Assembly: GCA_030374765.1 (NCBI GenBank)
Contig: JARGXX010000096.1
Coordinates: 186,001 to 250,000, forward strand
DNA length: 64,000 nt
Direction: 5' to 3'
Origin: Agarophyton chilense
Taxonomy: Eukaryota > Rhodophyta > Florideophyceae > Gracilariales > Gracilariaceae
Numbering within the stretch: the stretch's first letter is position 1; the number at the start of each line of letters is the position of its first letter. The position numbers were made by a program, and so were the translations under genes. Of this stretch, positions 1-10,623 are shown piece after piece. A model generated the notes under the pieces. That model saw only the letters and a program-made list of their open reading frames with translations. It made no database searches and had not been told where the DNA came from.

Positions 1-1017
1 TTTCAACTGTTTCACGATGGCCATCATAGCCTTGTGTTGGGGGTTTTCGTCATCGTGCCACCTATTGCGAGCCAAAAAATGACTACTAATGTAAAAAAGA
101 CCGTCACTTTTCTTCAGAGCCACTCCAATAATTCTGAAGTTATCCAAAAGGTCAAGCATATAAGCATCAGCTGCCATAAAAAGAACACCGAGGTTGTAAG
201 AGGTGAACCCAGGAATTGAGAGAAGATTCATTGCCAGTTCTTTAGAGGCTAGAGTTCGGGAGAGTTTTAAAGCAGTGATTTGACTGTTATATCCGTATTG
301 AATGGAAAGGGATCCTTCGCAGGAGACATGTACGACGGAGTTTACACCTATGGAAATGTTGACGGTGCATTGTTTTGGATCTTTGATGGATTCCACGTGA
401 AGCATCATTTGCGATGTTGTACTAGAATCTAACGTAAATTCGGAACCCTTGGTTTGCATCACCATTGCTCGCACAGGAGCAGAGCGCACATCTAAAGAAA
501 AGTCTTTTTGCCTTCTATTTGGGCCCCTATTATTTCCTGTAGAACCGTCTTTCGGCTTCTGACATGAATCGAGCTTGTATTTTTCATTCTTGAGGATGAT
601 GTTGAACTTGTTATCCGGATTCGCTGGATTCAAATACCAGCGACCGGTTGCCTAGTTGTTTCTATGGCATATTGCCCAAATACGAAATGGTTGAGCAGCG
701 CTAGCTCTATGTGAAAAGCGCAATTTGACGGCTTTAAGTTCATCTAGTAGGCTGGTTGACACAGTTTTCCATATCAATTGTTCGTCCGATAGCTCCTTGG
801 TCTCCACGCACACTTCAGAGAGTTCCAATTCTTCGATGTACGCAACCAGTAAGCCAATTTGTAACTCATCGGAAAGAAACATCTGTGTGTTCTCTAGTTT
901 GGACATGAAACTTCGCAGTTTGTCATTATGAACTCCTTTTCGGTCATGAAAAGATTGATACTTTAGCGATACTAACTCACAAAGCGGCTTTGCGAGCGCG
1001 TACAATACTCTCCACAA
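1..1017 (-). pseudogene. Copia gag-protease fragment, decayed, 3' part lies left of the window
   Basis: Read on the minus strand from 1017 down, the frame encodes a UBN2-like Copia gag segment (LVAYIEELELSEV, then WKTVSTSLLDELKAV). A TAG stop follows at 652-654. The same frame then continues with RWYLNPANPDNKF, which resembles the CWxLNP motif found near the gag zinc knuckle of many Copia elements, with the Cys replaced by Arg. A protease-like segment FTLDSSTTSQMM (usual core D-S/T-G) follows, where the Gly of the active-site triad is replaced. The reading continues to base 1, so integrase and RT would lie outside the window. No full ORF survives, so this is a relic. Order and orientation match the second Copia relic at 2225-6880, but the two differ in sequence and are separate insertions. 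Confidence 0.7.
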
Positions 1018-1045
1018 ACAGCCCTTCCGCTCTGCGTACGACTGC
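1017..1045. repeat. 29-bp segment shared exactly with 3902-3930
   Basis: The 29 bases starting AACAGCCCTTCCGC and ending TACGACTGC occur identically at 1017-1045 and at 3902-3930, while the surrounding sequence differs. In the second location the segment is at the edge of a GC-rich patch that interrupts an AT-rich Copia RT. It may be the end of a short dispersed element. Confidence 0.6.
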
Positions 1046-2224
1046 GAACAAAAACCTCATTTGAGAAGAAACACTCATTGAATGTAGAGATTTATGTTCC
1101 CCGTGAGGGCTGTGCAGTACATGTGCCGTTCTGAGCAAGAGATCGCACTGCAAATGGGCCATTCTTTGCGGGGAAATACACTGCAAACGCGCCATTTACG
1201 ATAGTGGTCTATATGGACTTGCGATGCACTCGGAGTTAGATCCGACAGGTAGTAGTGTAGTTATCGTGCAGTGCTAAACCGACTTGGGAGCAGTAAACAC
1301 GACTAATCATCACCAAAATACATCTACACTGTCCATACTGATTTCGTCAATCAGTTTCCCCGCAGGCCGTTCTTGACTTTGCAAATAGATCTCTTCGGAG
1401 CTACTATTGCGAGTGTCTCTCTGGCTGTAGCACAGTTCTGTCGTGTACCGGTCACCAGCTTCAAAGCTACACTCCGTCGACTACATTCCGGACGACACTG
1501 CACCAGGCCATCGGTAATCTTTGTAGTCAGGTGTTAACTAAAATGGGTATAAGTGACACGGATTCTGTTAGTTGTTTTATGGAATGCATCATTTAATGCA
1601 AAGGACTGAGAAGCAATGGACCATATGAGTTGATCAATCTAGGAGCCTGACAAGTAGCGATTGTATAACAAATAATAGGGTATAAGGGAGAGTTCTGTCA
1701 GTTCACACAATGAGCAGATGAGATAATTGTTAAGAGGGCTGCAAGAAGAGAACTGCGCGGTCTCTATATGCAGAGATGCGCGCATTGTGTTTATCGGCTA
1801 ATTTGAATGAACACACACAGAAAAAGGGAGATAAGTAATAAAGATTTACATTTTTTTAGAGACTTTGATTAACAATTTCCCAGGATCAGACTTTTGGGAA
1901 TCTCAAAGCACAATGAGGAATTTTATGGAGACAACTGCAGGACGCTCAACCAAATTGGTTAAGTACTGTTACTATAGAAATGACATTGCACTAATTTGGC
2001 ACTATTTTGGGCGATTCCAGTGAGTTTTCCAAGGTTGTAATGTGAAAAGGTTGGTTGGATCGCTTACGATAACATTAAACACTTCACACATGGCCTGAGG
2101 TCTATGATCCTTGAACCCTGAGTTACGTTCAGTTCTTGCACAGTGACATGGTGCGCTTCTGTCCTGTTCCACATTTTTCGAACCTTTCTACTGATACACA
2201 TAAAATAATTTCCCTAAATATGTT
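1046..2224. other. AT-rich interval with no supported gene
   Basis: No coding signal, RNA gene or clear repeat was recognised here. It separates two minus-strand Copia relics and may contain the decayed 5' LTR of the first and the distal 3' end of the second. Confidence 0.4.
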
Positions 2225-2579
2225 TTGTAGAAGGTTCTTCACCTTTCTGGAAGATATCAGTTTCTAGTTGTTTCCAAGGAGCTCCAGATGTTTCCACGAC
2301 ATCCCCTCTCAACTTGATAACTGTTTGAGATGCTGCGATTTCATCATCGTCTGGTGTTCAGAGGTTTTAGAGAGATCCTGTCAATATTTCAGAAGGCATA
2401 TTTTTTTGTTGGACAGTGCTAAATTTTGTCATCCCACTTTTCCACGCAGTCATCGTGAACATAAAAAAACCATGTGGATTTTTGTTTTGATTTTCCATGC
2501 TTTCCTTCCTTATTTAAAATAGCTAATGTAAACTGATTGTCTACAAATCTATTCATAAAAAGATAGTTGAAGAATGTCA

Positions 2580-2720
2580 ACTCAACCAACAATTTTGAAA
2601 CACACGGCTCTTCGTTTAGTTAGTACTTCTGTGAGTGCTATTAATTCCGATTCCGTAGACAAAAGAGCCACTGACTTTGGCTTACGACTACTTCATGTAA
2701 GTAGGCGATCATCATTGAAC
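2580..2720 (-). pseudogene. Copia D RNase H remnant
   Basis: One minus-strand frame reads SRKPKSVALLSTESELIAL, followed by TEV. This is the Copia RNase H motif (usual SxKQxxVALSSTEAEYxAL) with its catalytic Glu. Stops and frame changes flank it. It lies downstream of the RT box and upstream of the LTR-like segment at 2225-2290, which fits element order. Confidence 0.75.
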
Positions 2721-3149
2721 GGAACCAACCAAAAAGTTGACTTCTTTTCTTTCGTACATTCCCGGCTTCCATTATTGTAAACATTCAAGTTTCGCATACT
2801 TTCTGCTTCGTTAGTTAGTCAAAAACCTTTTGTCTTGTTTATTTACCTCAAATGTACTTCAACACCTTTCTACAGTCTTTCTAGTGCTTCCAGATACCAT
2901 ATTTTGAGAGTTTGCATAGGAATTGGATAATAAAAGCCAAAAGAGAGCGGAATACAAGCATTAAATGCGTAACAGAGCCGATAAGTTGAAAATATGGCAC
3001 TTTTGTTTCGTTGTTTTCAGAATTTTTATCTTTGATAAACTTGTATTTGTCTCAATCGCGGTATTAATTTCTTTGCGACATGCCATAGAAAAATAAAAAA
3101 ACTGTCTTCGCATATATTCTTGATTAAACTTTCATAGTACTTCTTTTCA

Positions 3150-4200
3150 GTCTAACTTGTTTTCAATTTCTAGAATATGTCGTATCTTCCCCAAGTCTTT
3201 CATACGAAAATTCGATTTCAGTTCATTTTTCACAACTTCGAGGGCTTTCATACTTCCTTTGCAATAACTACATCATCAACACATATACCAAATAAACGTG
3301 GTGGTTCTCAATTTCGCCAATAAAATTTCCGTTGTCTGTGTGGGCCTTTCTAAAAGTCATAATACCAAGTACATTGCCCACTGATGTTAGAATTCAATTG
3401 TGGAAGACAGAATTGCCTTTATCGTGAGAGTTTACATTCTTACCTATTCTGTTTACAGATGGGCAGATATCGTGAATTGAGAACTAGTTGAATTGCGTTG
3501 GTAGAAGATATTGAATTGTTAGAGTTTCAGTGAAGTAACCATTCTGGTGATCACACCGGTATATAAGTCTGGTTTGAACTTCAGAAGTAAATAGTAACCA
3601 ACAAGTTGTACGCAGTCCTTGTTTTAACCTTTCAGACCCACTACCTTGCACCAGGCTCTCGGTATCTGCTTCAATCTATAGATAGATTTTCGAAGCCCGC
3701 AAACATGCTCTGGATTTTTCTGATTGATGATGTGCAATACACGATTGCCACCTGGCACAATGCCGCCGGCGCTGCATACTAAACCTCACTCTTGCTCCAC
3801 CCCGAGACACTGGGGACAGAGGAGCAAGAGGGGACACCTTGTGCCCGTTCCACCTTCCTCGGTTCCACCTCGCGTTGCGAGTGCATTCTAGACACCAGAT
3901 CAACAGCCCTTCCGCTCTGCGTACGACTGCTTCCCATAGATGAAGTCCTCATTTTGTTTCGTCAAGATATCCATTCAAGAATACTGTCTTAATATCCATT
4001 TGATTTACATACATTTTTTCTGTAGTGCTTTGGCCAGCATAGTTCACAATGAAGCCATTCAAATAACAGGAGCGTATGTATCAAAGTAATCAATTCCATA
4101 CTTCAGTTTCTATCCTTTGCACCCATGCTTCAAAATTTCCTCGTAGTTTTTATTTTACGGTTTGAATTTGAACACCCATTTTTGGCTAAGAATTCTCAAT
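3150..4200 (-). pseudogene. Copia D reverse transcriptase remnant, interrupted by a GC-rich patch
   Basis: On the minus strand, about 4010-3940 encodes QMDIKTVFLNGYLDE, the RT motif of Copia elements (usual QMDVKTAFLNGxLxE). About 3330-3150 encodes FGICVDDVVIAKE, the catalytic box (usually YVDD, here CVDD), then downstream residues like KNELKSNFRMKDLG in shifted frames. Between the two lies a GC-rich stretch (about 3735-3930) unlike its AT-rich neighbours, ending in the 29-bp repeat shared with 1017-1045. It looks like a later small insertion. Confidence 0.75.
3735..3930. repeat. GC-rich insertion inside the Copia D RT
   Basis: This stretch of about 190 bp is much richer in G and C than the flanking RT sequence and encodes no RT motif. 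Its right edge is the 29-bp segment found again at 1017-1045. It may be a small non-autonomous element. Exact ends and target duplication were not resolved. Confidence 0.4.
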
Positions 4201-4869
4201 TCAGAAGGTATTGGTTTCCCCCTGCTATGTATTATTTTCATGTAGAATTTCATCTCGTCTTGAATTGCCTGCTCCCAGTGTTTTCTTTCAGCTTTGCCGT
4301 ATTACCTTTTCACATTTTGATGTTCTGTCTAATGGGCTAGCATCATGAAATCTCGAATCCTGTCTCTTCATCACCGTCAGCATGTACGTATGTGAGCCAG
4401 GATAGCGACTGTCATACTCTTCGACTACGTCGTGGCGTTTGTTTATCTTTTTCTCCACTATGCTGTTTTTGCCGGACGTTTTTAGAATTCCGTAATTTTC
4501 TGTAGCAATTTCTGTATGTTCTGTGTTCGTTGGGCAGTCTCCTCGATTATTTTTACAGGCTACAACTCTCTGCGTAGTGTCATCAATGGAGCGATAGTTT
4601 TGTCCTTCATATCGTAGAAATGTGCCAACCTCGATTTAGCATTCCATTTCTTTCTACTGTTCTCTGCGATAAGTACATAAGCCCTACATTCGAATACACA
4701 TAAGTGCAAAATGTCCTGCCTTTTTCTTAACCATTTCTCCTGGGCACTTTCGTGTCTTTAAAGTTTAGTAGGAATAGAGTTTCTTAGCCCAATTACTATC
4801 TTAACTGCTTCAGCCTAAAATTGAGGGGGTATTCCATGATAGTTGATCATTGAAAGAGCCTTTTATCAA

Positions 4870-5185
4870 AGTTTACGGTTTAGCCTCTCAGCGACCTCGT
4901 TTTGTTGCGGCTGATAAACTCCTGTAGACTCGAAGTAAATTCTTTTTGCTTGAAATAAACTTTCTGTGGCTTCGGAAATGAACTCTTCATCTTTGTCCCT
5001 CCGCATTCTCTTCACTAAAATTTTGGTTGAATGTCTATCGTTTCAAAATTTTCTTTGAGCTTTTTCAGTGCTTCATCATTCGTTTGCAGAAAATATAGGA
5101 AAGACGTTCTACAGCAGTCATCTGTAAATGTCACAAAATATGATTTGCCTCCTTTTGATTTCGTACTCATTGGGCCACATCAGTT
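4870..5185 (-). pseudogene. Copia D integrase core fragment
   Basis: Two adjoining minus-strand frames encode a Copia integrase catalytic core. The first has GPMSTKSKGGKSYFVTFTDD, where FTDD carries one catalytic Asp, and LKKLKENFE. A TAG stop and frame change follow. The second has MRRDKDEEFIS (second Asp region) and GVYQPQQNEVAERLNRKL, with the catalytic Glu in NEVAERLNR. The D-D-E arrangement is recognisable, but the break between the frames removes function. Confidence 0.8.
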
Positions 5186-5509
5186 TAATCCAAGTTTTTC
5201 TTACGATTGATATTTTCCGGTTGACGGAAATGCGCTAAAAGTCATTTTTCCGAGAACAAATCCTGTACATAAGCTTATTTATTTTTGTTCTAATTTTTCT
5301 GGAACTCCCGGGGCTGTTTTCTTAGATACTACTTGAGTCAATACAGTTTTCCGGAATGACCTTATCTCGCCCACCATAGTTATTGGTATGACAGTGTAGC
5401 AGTATATGCAGAGTAAAATGTATCTTTTATGTTCCAGCTTTTGGGACAATAAGTTGGATTTTCTTTTTTGACTTCGAGAAATTTTTTGTTTGATTCCTTC
5501 TCATTCATG

Positions 5510-5809
5510 CTATATTTTTCCATCTTGAAATTGTACTTGATGTCCACGCTCATCTACTTGTCCAGTAGATAAAGATTTACTTAAAATATCTGGTACATAA
5601 AGAACGTCTCGGACCGATAGTGTATGCTTTTTGCTATTTAAATATCTGTCCATCGAGGTATTCTCTTTCCTCGTGCCCGACACAATTGTCCCATTTCTCA
5701 GTGAAATGTTCACTGCTTCTATGTTTTTGATGGTTTCTGTGGCCGACGATTTGTGATCGTTGCTCATACAAAACGAAGCTCTAGAAAACAAACACCAATC
5801 ACCAGACAA
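5510..5809 (-). pseudogene. Copia D protease/pre-integrase fragment
   Basis: This minus-strand frame of about 99 codons contains SLRNGTIVSGTRKENTS, then HTLSVRDVLYVPDI, then LSTGQVDERGHQVQFQDGKI. That is the characteristic Copia segment between protease and integrase (usual form: a GxG loop, then VLYVPxLxxNLLSVxQL). The protease active site should lie just upstream, around ASFCMSND, where the expected D-S/T-G triad is not intact. Downstream, with a frame change, comes the integrase core. Confidence 0.75.
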
Positions 5810-5812
5810 CTT

Positions 5813-6566
5813 TTAAGTTGCCTGTGTGGCTATTAGAAAAGTTCCTGAAGTTTTTTTATTTCCCTCAGAATTGTGGCCATTTTTCTGATCTTTCTTACGG
5901 GTTCTGCAGTCGGCTATTTTTGCTCTTTCGTATGGCATTAGTGACATTTGTAAGTAATGCCGATTTTCTAGAGTTCCCTTTTCCTTGTAGCATATGGCCT
6001 GAAGTTTCAACGTCTGTTTTCGAATTTTGTCTGGATTCTTCTAGAAGAATTCGAGCTTGTGTTTCTTTAAAGCTTAATCTTTCCACCATATTTTCCGCAG
6101 GACAACCAAACTTTCATAGTTTTTCGGCAAACTTCTTCACTCTCTCATGATGTAATCTTCTTCAGATTTTTTCACACCAACTTGTTGCAATTTGAGTTTG
6201 AGTTTTTTAAGTTCTTAAACACGTTGTTTGGCAAAGTCTCTCTCTTTTACCATTTTCGACGTATACCGATCTTCAATGTCCATCTTGTTCGCTATACCTT
6301 TGCTTTCGTAAACCTCACCAAAAGCATTCCAAGCTTCAGTTCCGTTTTTTTCCGATTCTACAGTACATAGACAGTTTGAATTTCATCTACCACAAGACTG
6401 ATATGAATTATTGCATTTTCGTGAGATATTACATTTGTCTCTTATTGGGTAACAGCTTTCCAATAGTTCTTTTTTTTAGAAAATTCATCGTTCTAAAATT
6501 GGATGAAAAGCAGTTTTCACCATTGAGTTTCCCAATCTTAAATATACTTTTCTCTTCTACGTCCAT
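5813..6566 (-). pseudogene. Copia D gag remnant with degenerate zinc knuckle
   Basis: From an ATG at 6566 the minus strand encodes MDVEEKSIFKIGKLNGENC, followed by a stretch like the LNGxNYxxWKxxM motif at the start of Copia gag proteins. Frames then break several times. Further down, MVERLSFKETQARILLEE (about 6089) and a segment ending AKIADCRTRKKDQKNGHN match the late gag region and the end of a CCHC knuckle, in which several Cys/His are lost. The fragments overlap in different frames, so no continuous gag protein can be made. Confidence 0.65.
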
Positions 6567-6736
6567 CTCAGTGTTTTATATGGATGAGCGATTTCCCACG
6601 ATTTCGGTTTTACGACGATAACTATTGAGGTGTAGATTTAAGGTCGTTACTATACATAGTGATAACGTGAAGACTCTTCTCAAAGATACGTCGATATTGT
6701 GGAATACAGCAATGAAGAAGGGGTATTAGCACTAAG

Positions 6737-6750
6737 CTGGGCCGCTAGCT
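6737..6750 (-). other. Degenerate primer-binding site of Copia D
   Basis: On the minus strand this reads CTAGCGGCCCAG. It matches 9 of 12 positions of TTATGGGCCCAG, the half-tRNA-iMet primer-binding site used by Drosophila copia and seen better preserved at three other sites in this window. It lies between the gag ATG and the LTR-like segment, where a primer-binding site should be. Confidence 0.4.
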
Positions 6751-6880
6751 TCCTCTTTGCGTCCATCGTTTAATCGGCCTTGCTCTGGCCTTATATGTTC
6801 AGGAGGTTCTAGATCTTTCTGGAAGATAAGAGTTTCTTGTTGTTTCCAAGAAGCTTCCAGATGCTTTTTCAATAGTTTGT

Positions 6881-9800
6881 ACGGGGCGTTTTTTAATTCG
6901 AGGTTCATGTACGTCTGCTAAGATGATTTTATGGTCAGCGAGTGGATTTGATTATTTCTTCGATCCACCGGAAAATGACGAGTGTATTGGAGAACTGATA
7001 TAAGCGATGAATCCGACATTCCTATCAATTTCGATGACACATTCTCCAAAAGTCGAGAAAGATTCTTTTGAATAATTGAAAAGCTTAAATTTCTTCGCCC
7101 ATCAGTAGGATAATTCGGGTGCCATATTTAATGCAAACATAATTTTCTTGGAAGGCCAAAGTAACATAGAAAGAAAGGAGTCCGTATTCGACATCTTGGC
7201 GAGCGAAAGGCTTTTCGGACTTAATTTTCAAATGATTGTGTTGGAAAACATTGTTGTCGAGATTGAATATCGTTTTTTCACAGTGCAGGGCTTCTTTTGG
7301 TCATTTTGTGGCGATTGCATCAGATATGATTTCTGCTTCATTAGATGAGCCGTAATAAACAGATATAAAAAGCAAGCCGCCTGCGCTTATGCATGGGAAA
7401 TGGGGTTTACATATCTAGTCCCCGAATTATTTTAGCGGGCGATTGTTAAGTTGTAAGTGAAACCCAAAAATAGAAGCAAATGCATATCCATTGATAAAGG
7501 TGTTTATTTAGGTGAGAGTGCCACACGTTTCTGGTGAGTGATTTAGAATTTGAAGTAATGTTCAAGGGTATATCCGAAGCATTGAAAATGTTCACAGTAG
7601 TGAACTAGATATCCAATTTCTGCATCAGTACCGTGCATACCTTCATAGTACCAAGCAGCAGCCTTTTTAGGCCGCACTCATGCGTTTTAGCTTTGTGTTC
7701 TCCTGACGGGATATCTTCTATTTTCTGTTCAGACCATTGATCTTTACAGTTTCGCCGAATCCAATCGTCATTTCGTCACTGAAAGACGAAGTAATTCTGC
7801 CCATGTGTAGGAATATATTGCAAACGGTATTTATTGTCGTCGCTCCCGCCTATTGATTTGTTTCAGATCGTCTCAAGATTTTGTGGCTCACAATGAGTCT
7901 CGATGCGTTTGGAATTATCCCGTAAAACGATTTTGAATTTTTTTTCTTCTAATTCCATGCTCCCCCATATACCTGGTATTTTTATTTCTTTCGATCTTCT
8001 TTCTCTTTTCTTTTATCAACATCTGCCGGAATAGCCAGTCACTGTCTCAGGTCTGCCCTTTGGTTTGCATACGTGCTTGCGCCTGCGGTACAGGAGATTA
8101 ATGCATAGTTCAATTTTTCAGGGAGCGAGACTTTTACATTCCGTAGATCTACAATCTCGCCGGTTTTGCTCTAGAAACGAAAAAGTCAAGGGCTGTTACG
8201 TGGCATATCTATTCCAAGAAAGGGCGTTTTTTAGAGGATGTACGCTCATTTGCACTAGTATTAGTGTAGCCAAACGGTCTGTAGTTGAGAATGTAGATGA
8301 AGGAGGTAGTTCCAACAGTGGTGGAGGTCTATGGAGTTGTTGGATTCGAAGAAAAATTCAGGTAGGTAATAGGGAAAAAAGAGATTAGTTGGTGTTGGGT
8401 GTCTTTGCTTAAAAGTTTTGATTATGAAAAAGACACTGTGAAGAGTGTGGGGCCCCTCTATTGTGGTTTTTGTTTGCTGAGGGCGTGGAGTAAGGGCGTC
8501 TTACAAAGGAGGGGTGGGTTGAAACATTGCCAACGAGGGAGTGCCTTGGGGTTTGGTGTAGCCGGCTTAGGGATCTGTGTTGTTGTGTGGAACCCATGGA
8601 GAACACTGAGTATCACCAACTAAAACGCCAGGGTGTAGCACTAAAGGTGTAGCCCTTTCTGGCTCTGCGTTGCTGGACAAAACCCAAAGAAGACAAATGG
8701 TTTCGTCCACTCGAGCTTTTACGTAGAGAGCACTACGGTAGGTGTTATTCTAGGATGCGATCGCCTCCCGATCTATAGAATCTACTGGGACCTTAAACGG
8801 ATGACATATCTGCCTTCAATTAAACTAGAGGCATTGGACTTCAGCATTTTCGACGAACAACTCTCGTAGTTCAACATTGATGGAATGAGACAGCGTGTGG
8901 AGGAACGTCGAAATGGCTTGGAGACGAAAAAAAAACTATGTTCATGGTTCGTTTCTGCAGTTTAATGATGGCCATAAGTGCCTCTGCTCCCGAAAAATCT
9001 TTGACAGGAACAGCGCTGGGGAGAAAAATGGTAAATTCATTGGCAGACGTTGTGGAACAGTTTACAGTCAGAAGAATTGATTGGGACCTGGTCGGTAGGA
9101 GCGATACGGAGCGATTTTGAGATGCCAATAGAAGACGGCGGATGATTGACATGGTGGCGGCGACGGCTGGGGCCTGGGAAACGAAGGTAGTTCGATTTGT
9201 CAGGTTGGCTGAAAAACGAATTGAATAGACGAGAACGATGACTGGAGGAAGGGACTTGATACGGGAGACAGTGTCGAGGTATTGAAGCGTTGCCCTAGCT
9301 TTGACTTGTAGGCTAGAGGTATCGTAGACATGAGTTTCGGCGGGGGATGGTACTGGTTCCAGCAGCTAAGAACGCAGAATGGATGTTATCAAGTGTAAGA
9401 ATGAGTGAAGGAAGTGGCGCAAAAGTGGGCAAATGCGCGGGTTTTTTTATAACGTCACTTTTTGCTTACTCCGTTCGTCTCAACTGCCCTTACCATCTGA
9501 GATGAAGTTCAAGAAGAGACGGGATCTTTACTTGTCTAGTTTCTAATCTAACTTTGAAGCCATTATGGTCGGTTGCACACCTGTTTCGTAGCTTGATATC
9601 GATAAACCCTGGTCCAGGACTCGACAGGAAATCAGTAAATCTGCTTCAAGAAAAGCATTCTTAGTTAGTTTTGAATGGTTGAGTCTACGGCGCTCGCTTT
9701 CTACAATCTAGGTTAACATTACAGCTCCTCTCTACATGATAACTATGGAAACAGAACTGTTCTAAAGATTTGTGTTGCTATAACTTGTTTGATGACTGCA

Positions 9801-10623
9801 AAAGTCGGGGGAAAAGATGAGATGAGGTTGGACTCGGGAACCGCAGCGTACTCTTCGTATCTAAAACATACCGTGGAAGGATCTCAGTTGTTTGAGCACT
9901 TATCAGTCAGTTTGAACGCACTTTGTTTTTCATCTAATATCTTATGCTGGTGTTCGTATTTATTTTTGAATACCATCACGGTTGCCTGATTTGTTTTGCA
10001 TTTGCATATTTGCTCTGTAAAAAGAAGACAGCTCTTCTTTCGAGCGCCTATTTTGTTGCACTCGGTGCAGGTCTTTGGAAAAAGTCTCGATTGATTGTCT
10101 TGTAGATACAAGATTGAGGGCAAGCATGCGTTCTATCGACTAGATCTATTCATTGAGTACAAAACCGCAAGAAAGGGTTAGAAATAATTGAAGACATTCA
10201 ATCTATGTGTTGACCACCCAATAAAACACCTGCGATGCCCAGGTACATCGCAAGGCTTAGTGCCGCCGGATTGGAAGTTGAGCAACGCAACTGCCACCCA
10301 GAGTGGACTTTTATTTCTGATCCGGATGTTAACTGTGTAGGTTTTCGAAGTACAAAGCTCCCAGATCAAGGTGATACCTATGAAATGCTCACTTCAGGGT
10401 CAATCCAGAAGGCGCCATCCACAAGTGGGCCTTGAATCATCATATACTGCTATGTAAATACAATACCAGACTCCGTCTTGAGAGTCCATAAGCATCCGAC
10501 GCAGAGAAGAACTTAGTATTGGTGCCAAACCTTTTTGTTTTAACGCAACGAGCACCAACAGCGACAAATCAACATTAATCTAGATTTCCCATAAATACAG
10601 GACGAAAAGTATGAAGAAATTGT
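6881..10623. other. Intergenic stretch with no supported gene
   Basis: ORFs here are short (at most 107 codons, at 8065-8388). None shows a recognisable domain, signal peptide or convincing exon structure. Composition is AT-rich with a few GC-richer patches near 8.4-8.6 kb. A host gene with several short exons cannot be excluded near 8.9-9.1 kb, where both strands have open frames, but nothing identifies it. Confidence 0.4.

Larger units (their letters stand above)
2225..6880 (-). mobile_element. Decayed Ty1/copia LTR retrotransposon (Copia D)
   Basis: Fragments of every Copia domain appear on the minus strand in canonical order: gag from ATG at 6566, zinc-knuckle region about 5.9 kb, protease region about 5.7 kb, integrase core about 5.2-4.87 kb, RT about 4.2-3.15 kb and RNase H about 2.72-2.58 kb. 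The two ends share a diverged stretch (2225-2290 and 6795-6870, both around TTTCTGGAAGAT and TTGTTTCCAA), probably LTR remnants. A degenerate primer-binding site lies between the gag start and the right-hand LTR remnant. Many frameshifts and stops make it non-functional. The exact LTR ends could not be placed. Confidence 0.75.

Noticed and set aside
8065..8388. 107-codon plus-strand ORF
   Set aside because: No domain, no signal peptide and no partner exons; a chance ORF is as likely.
10235..10435. 66-codon plus-strand ORF downstream of the receptor gene
   Set aside because: No homology recognised; composition is ordinary and it lies in the likely 3' untranslated/intergenic region.
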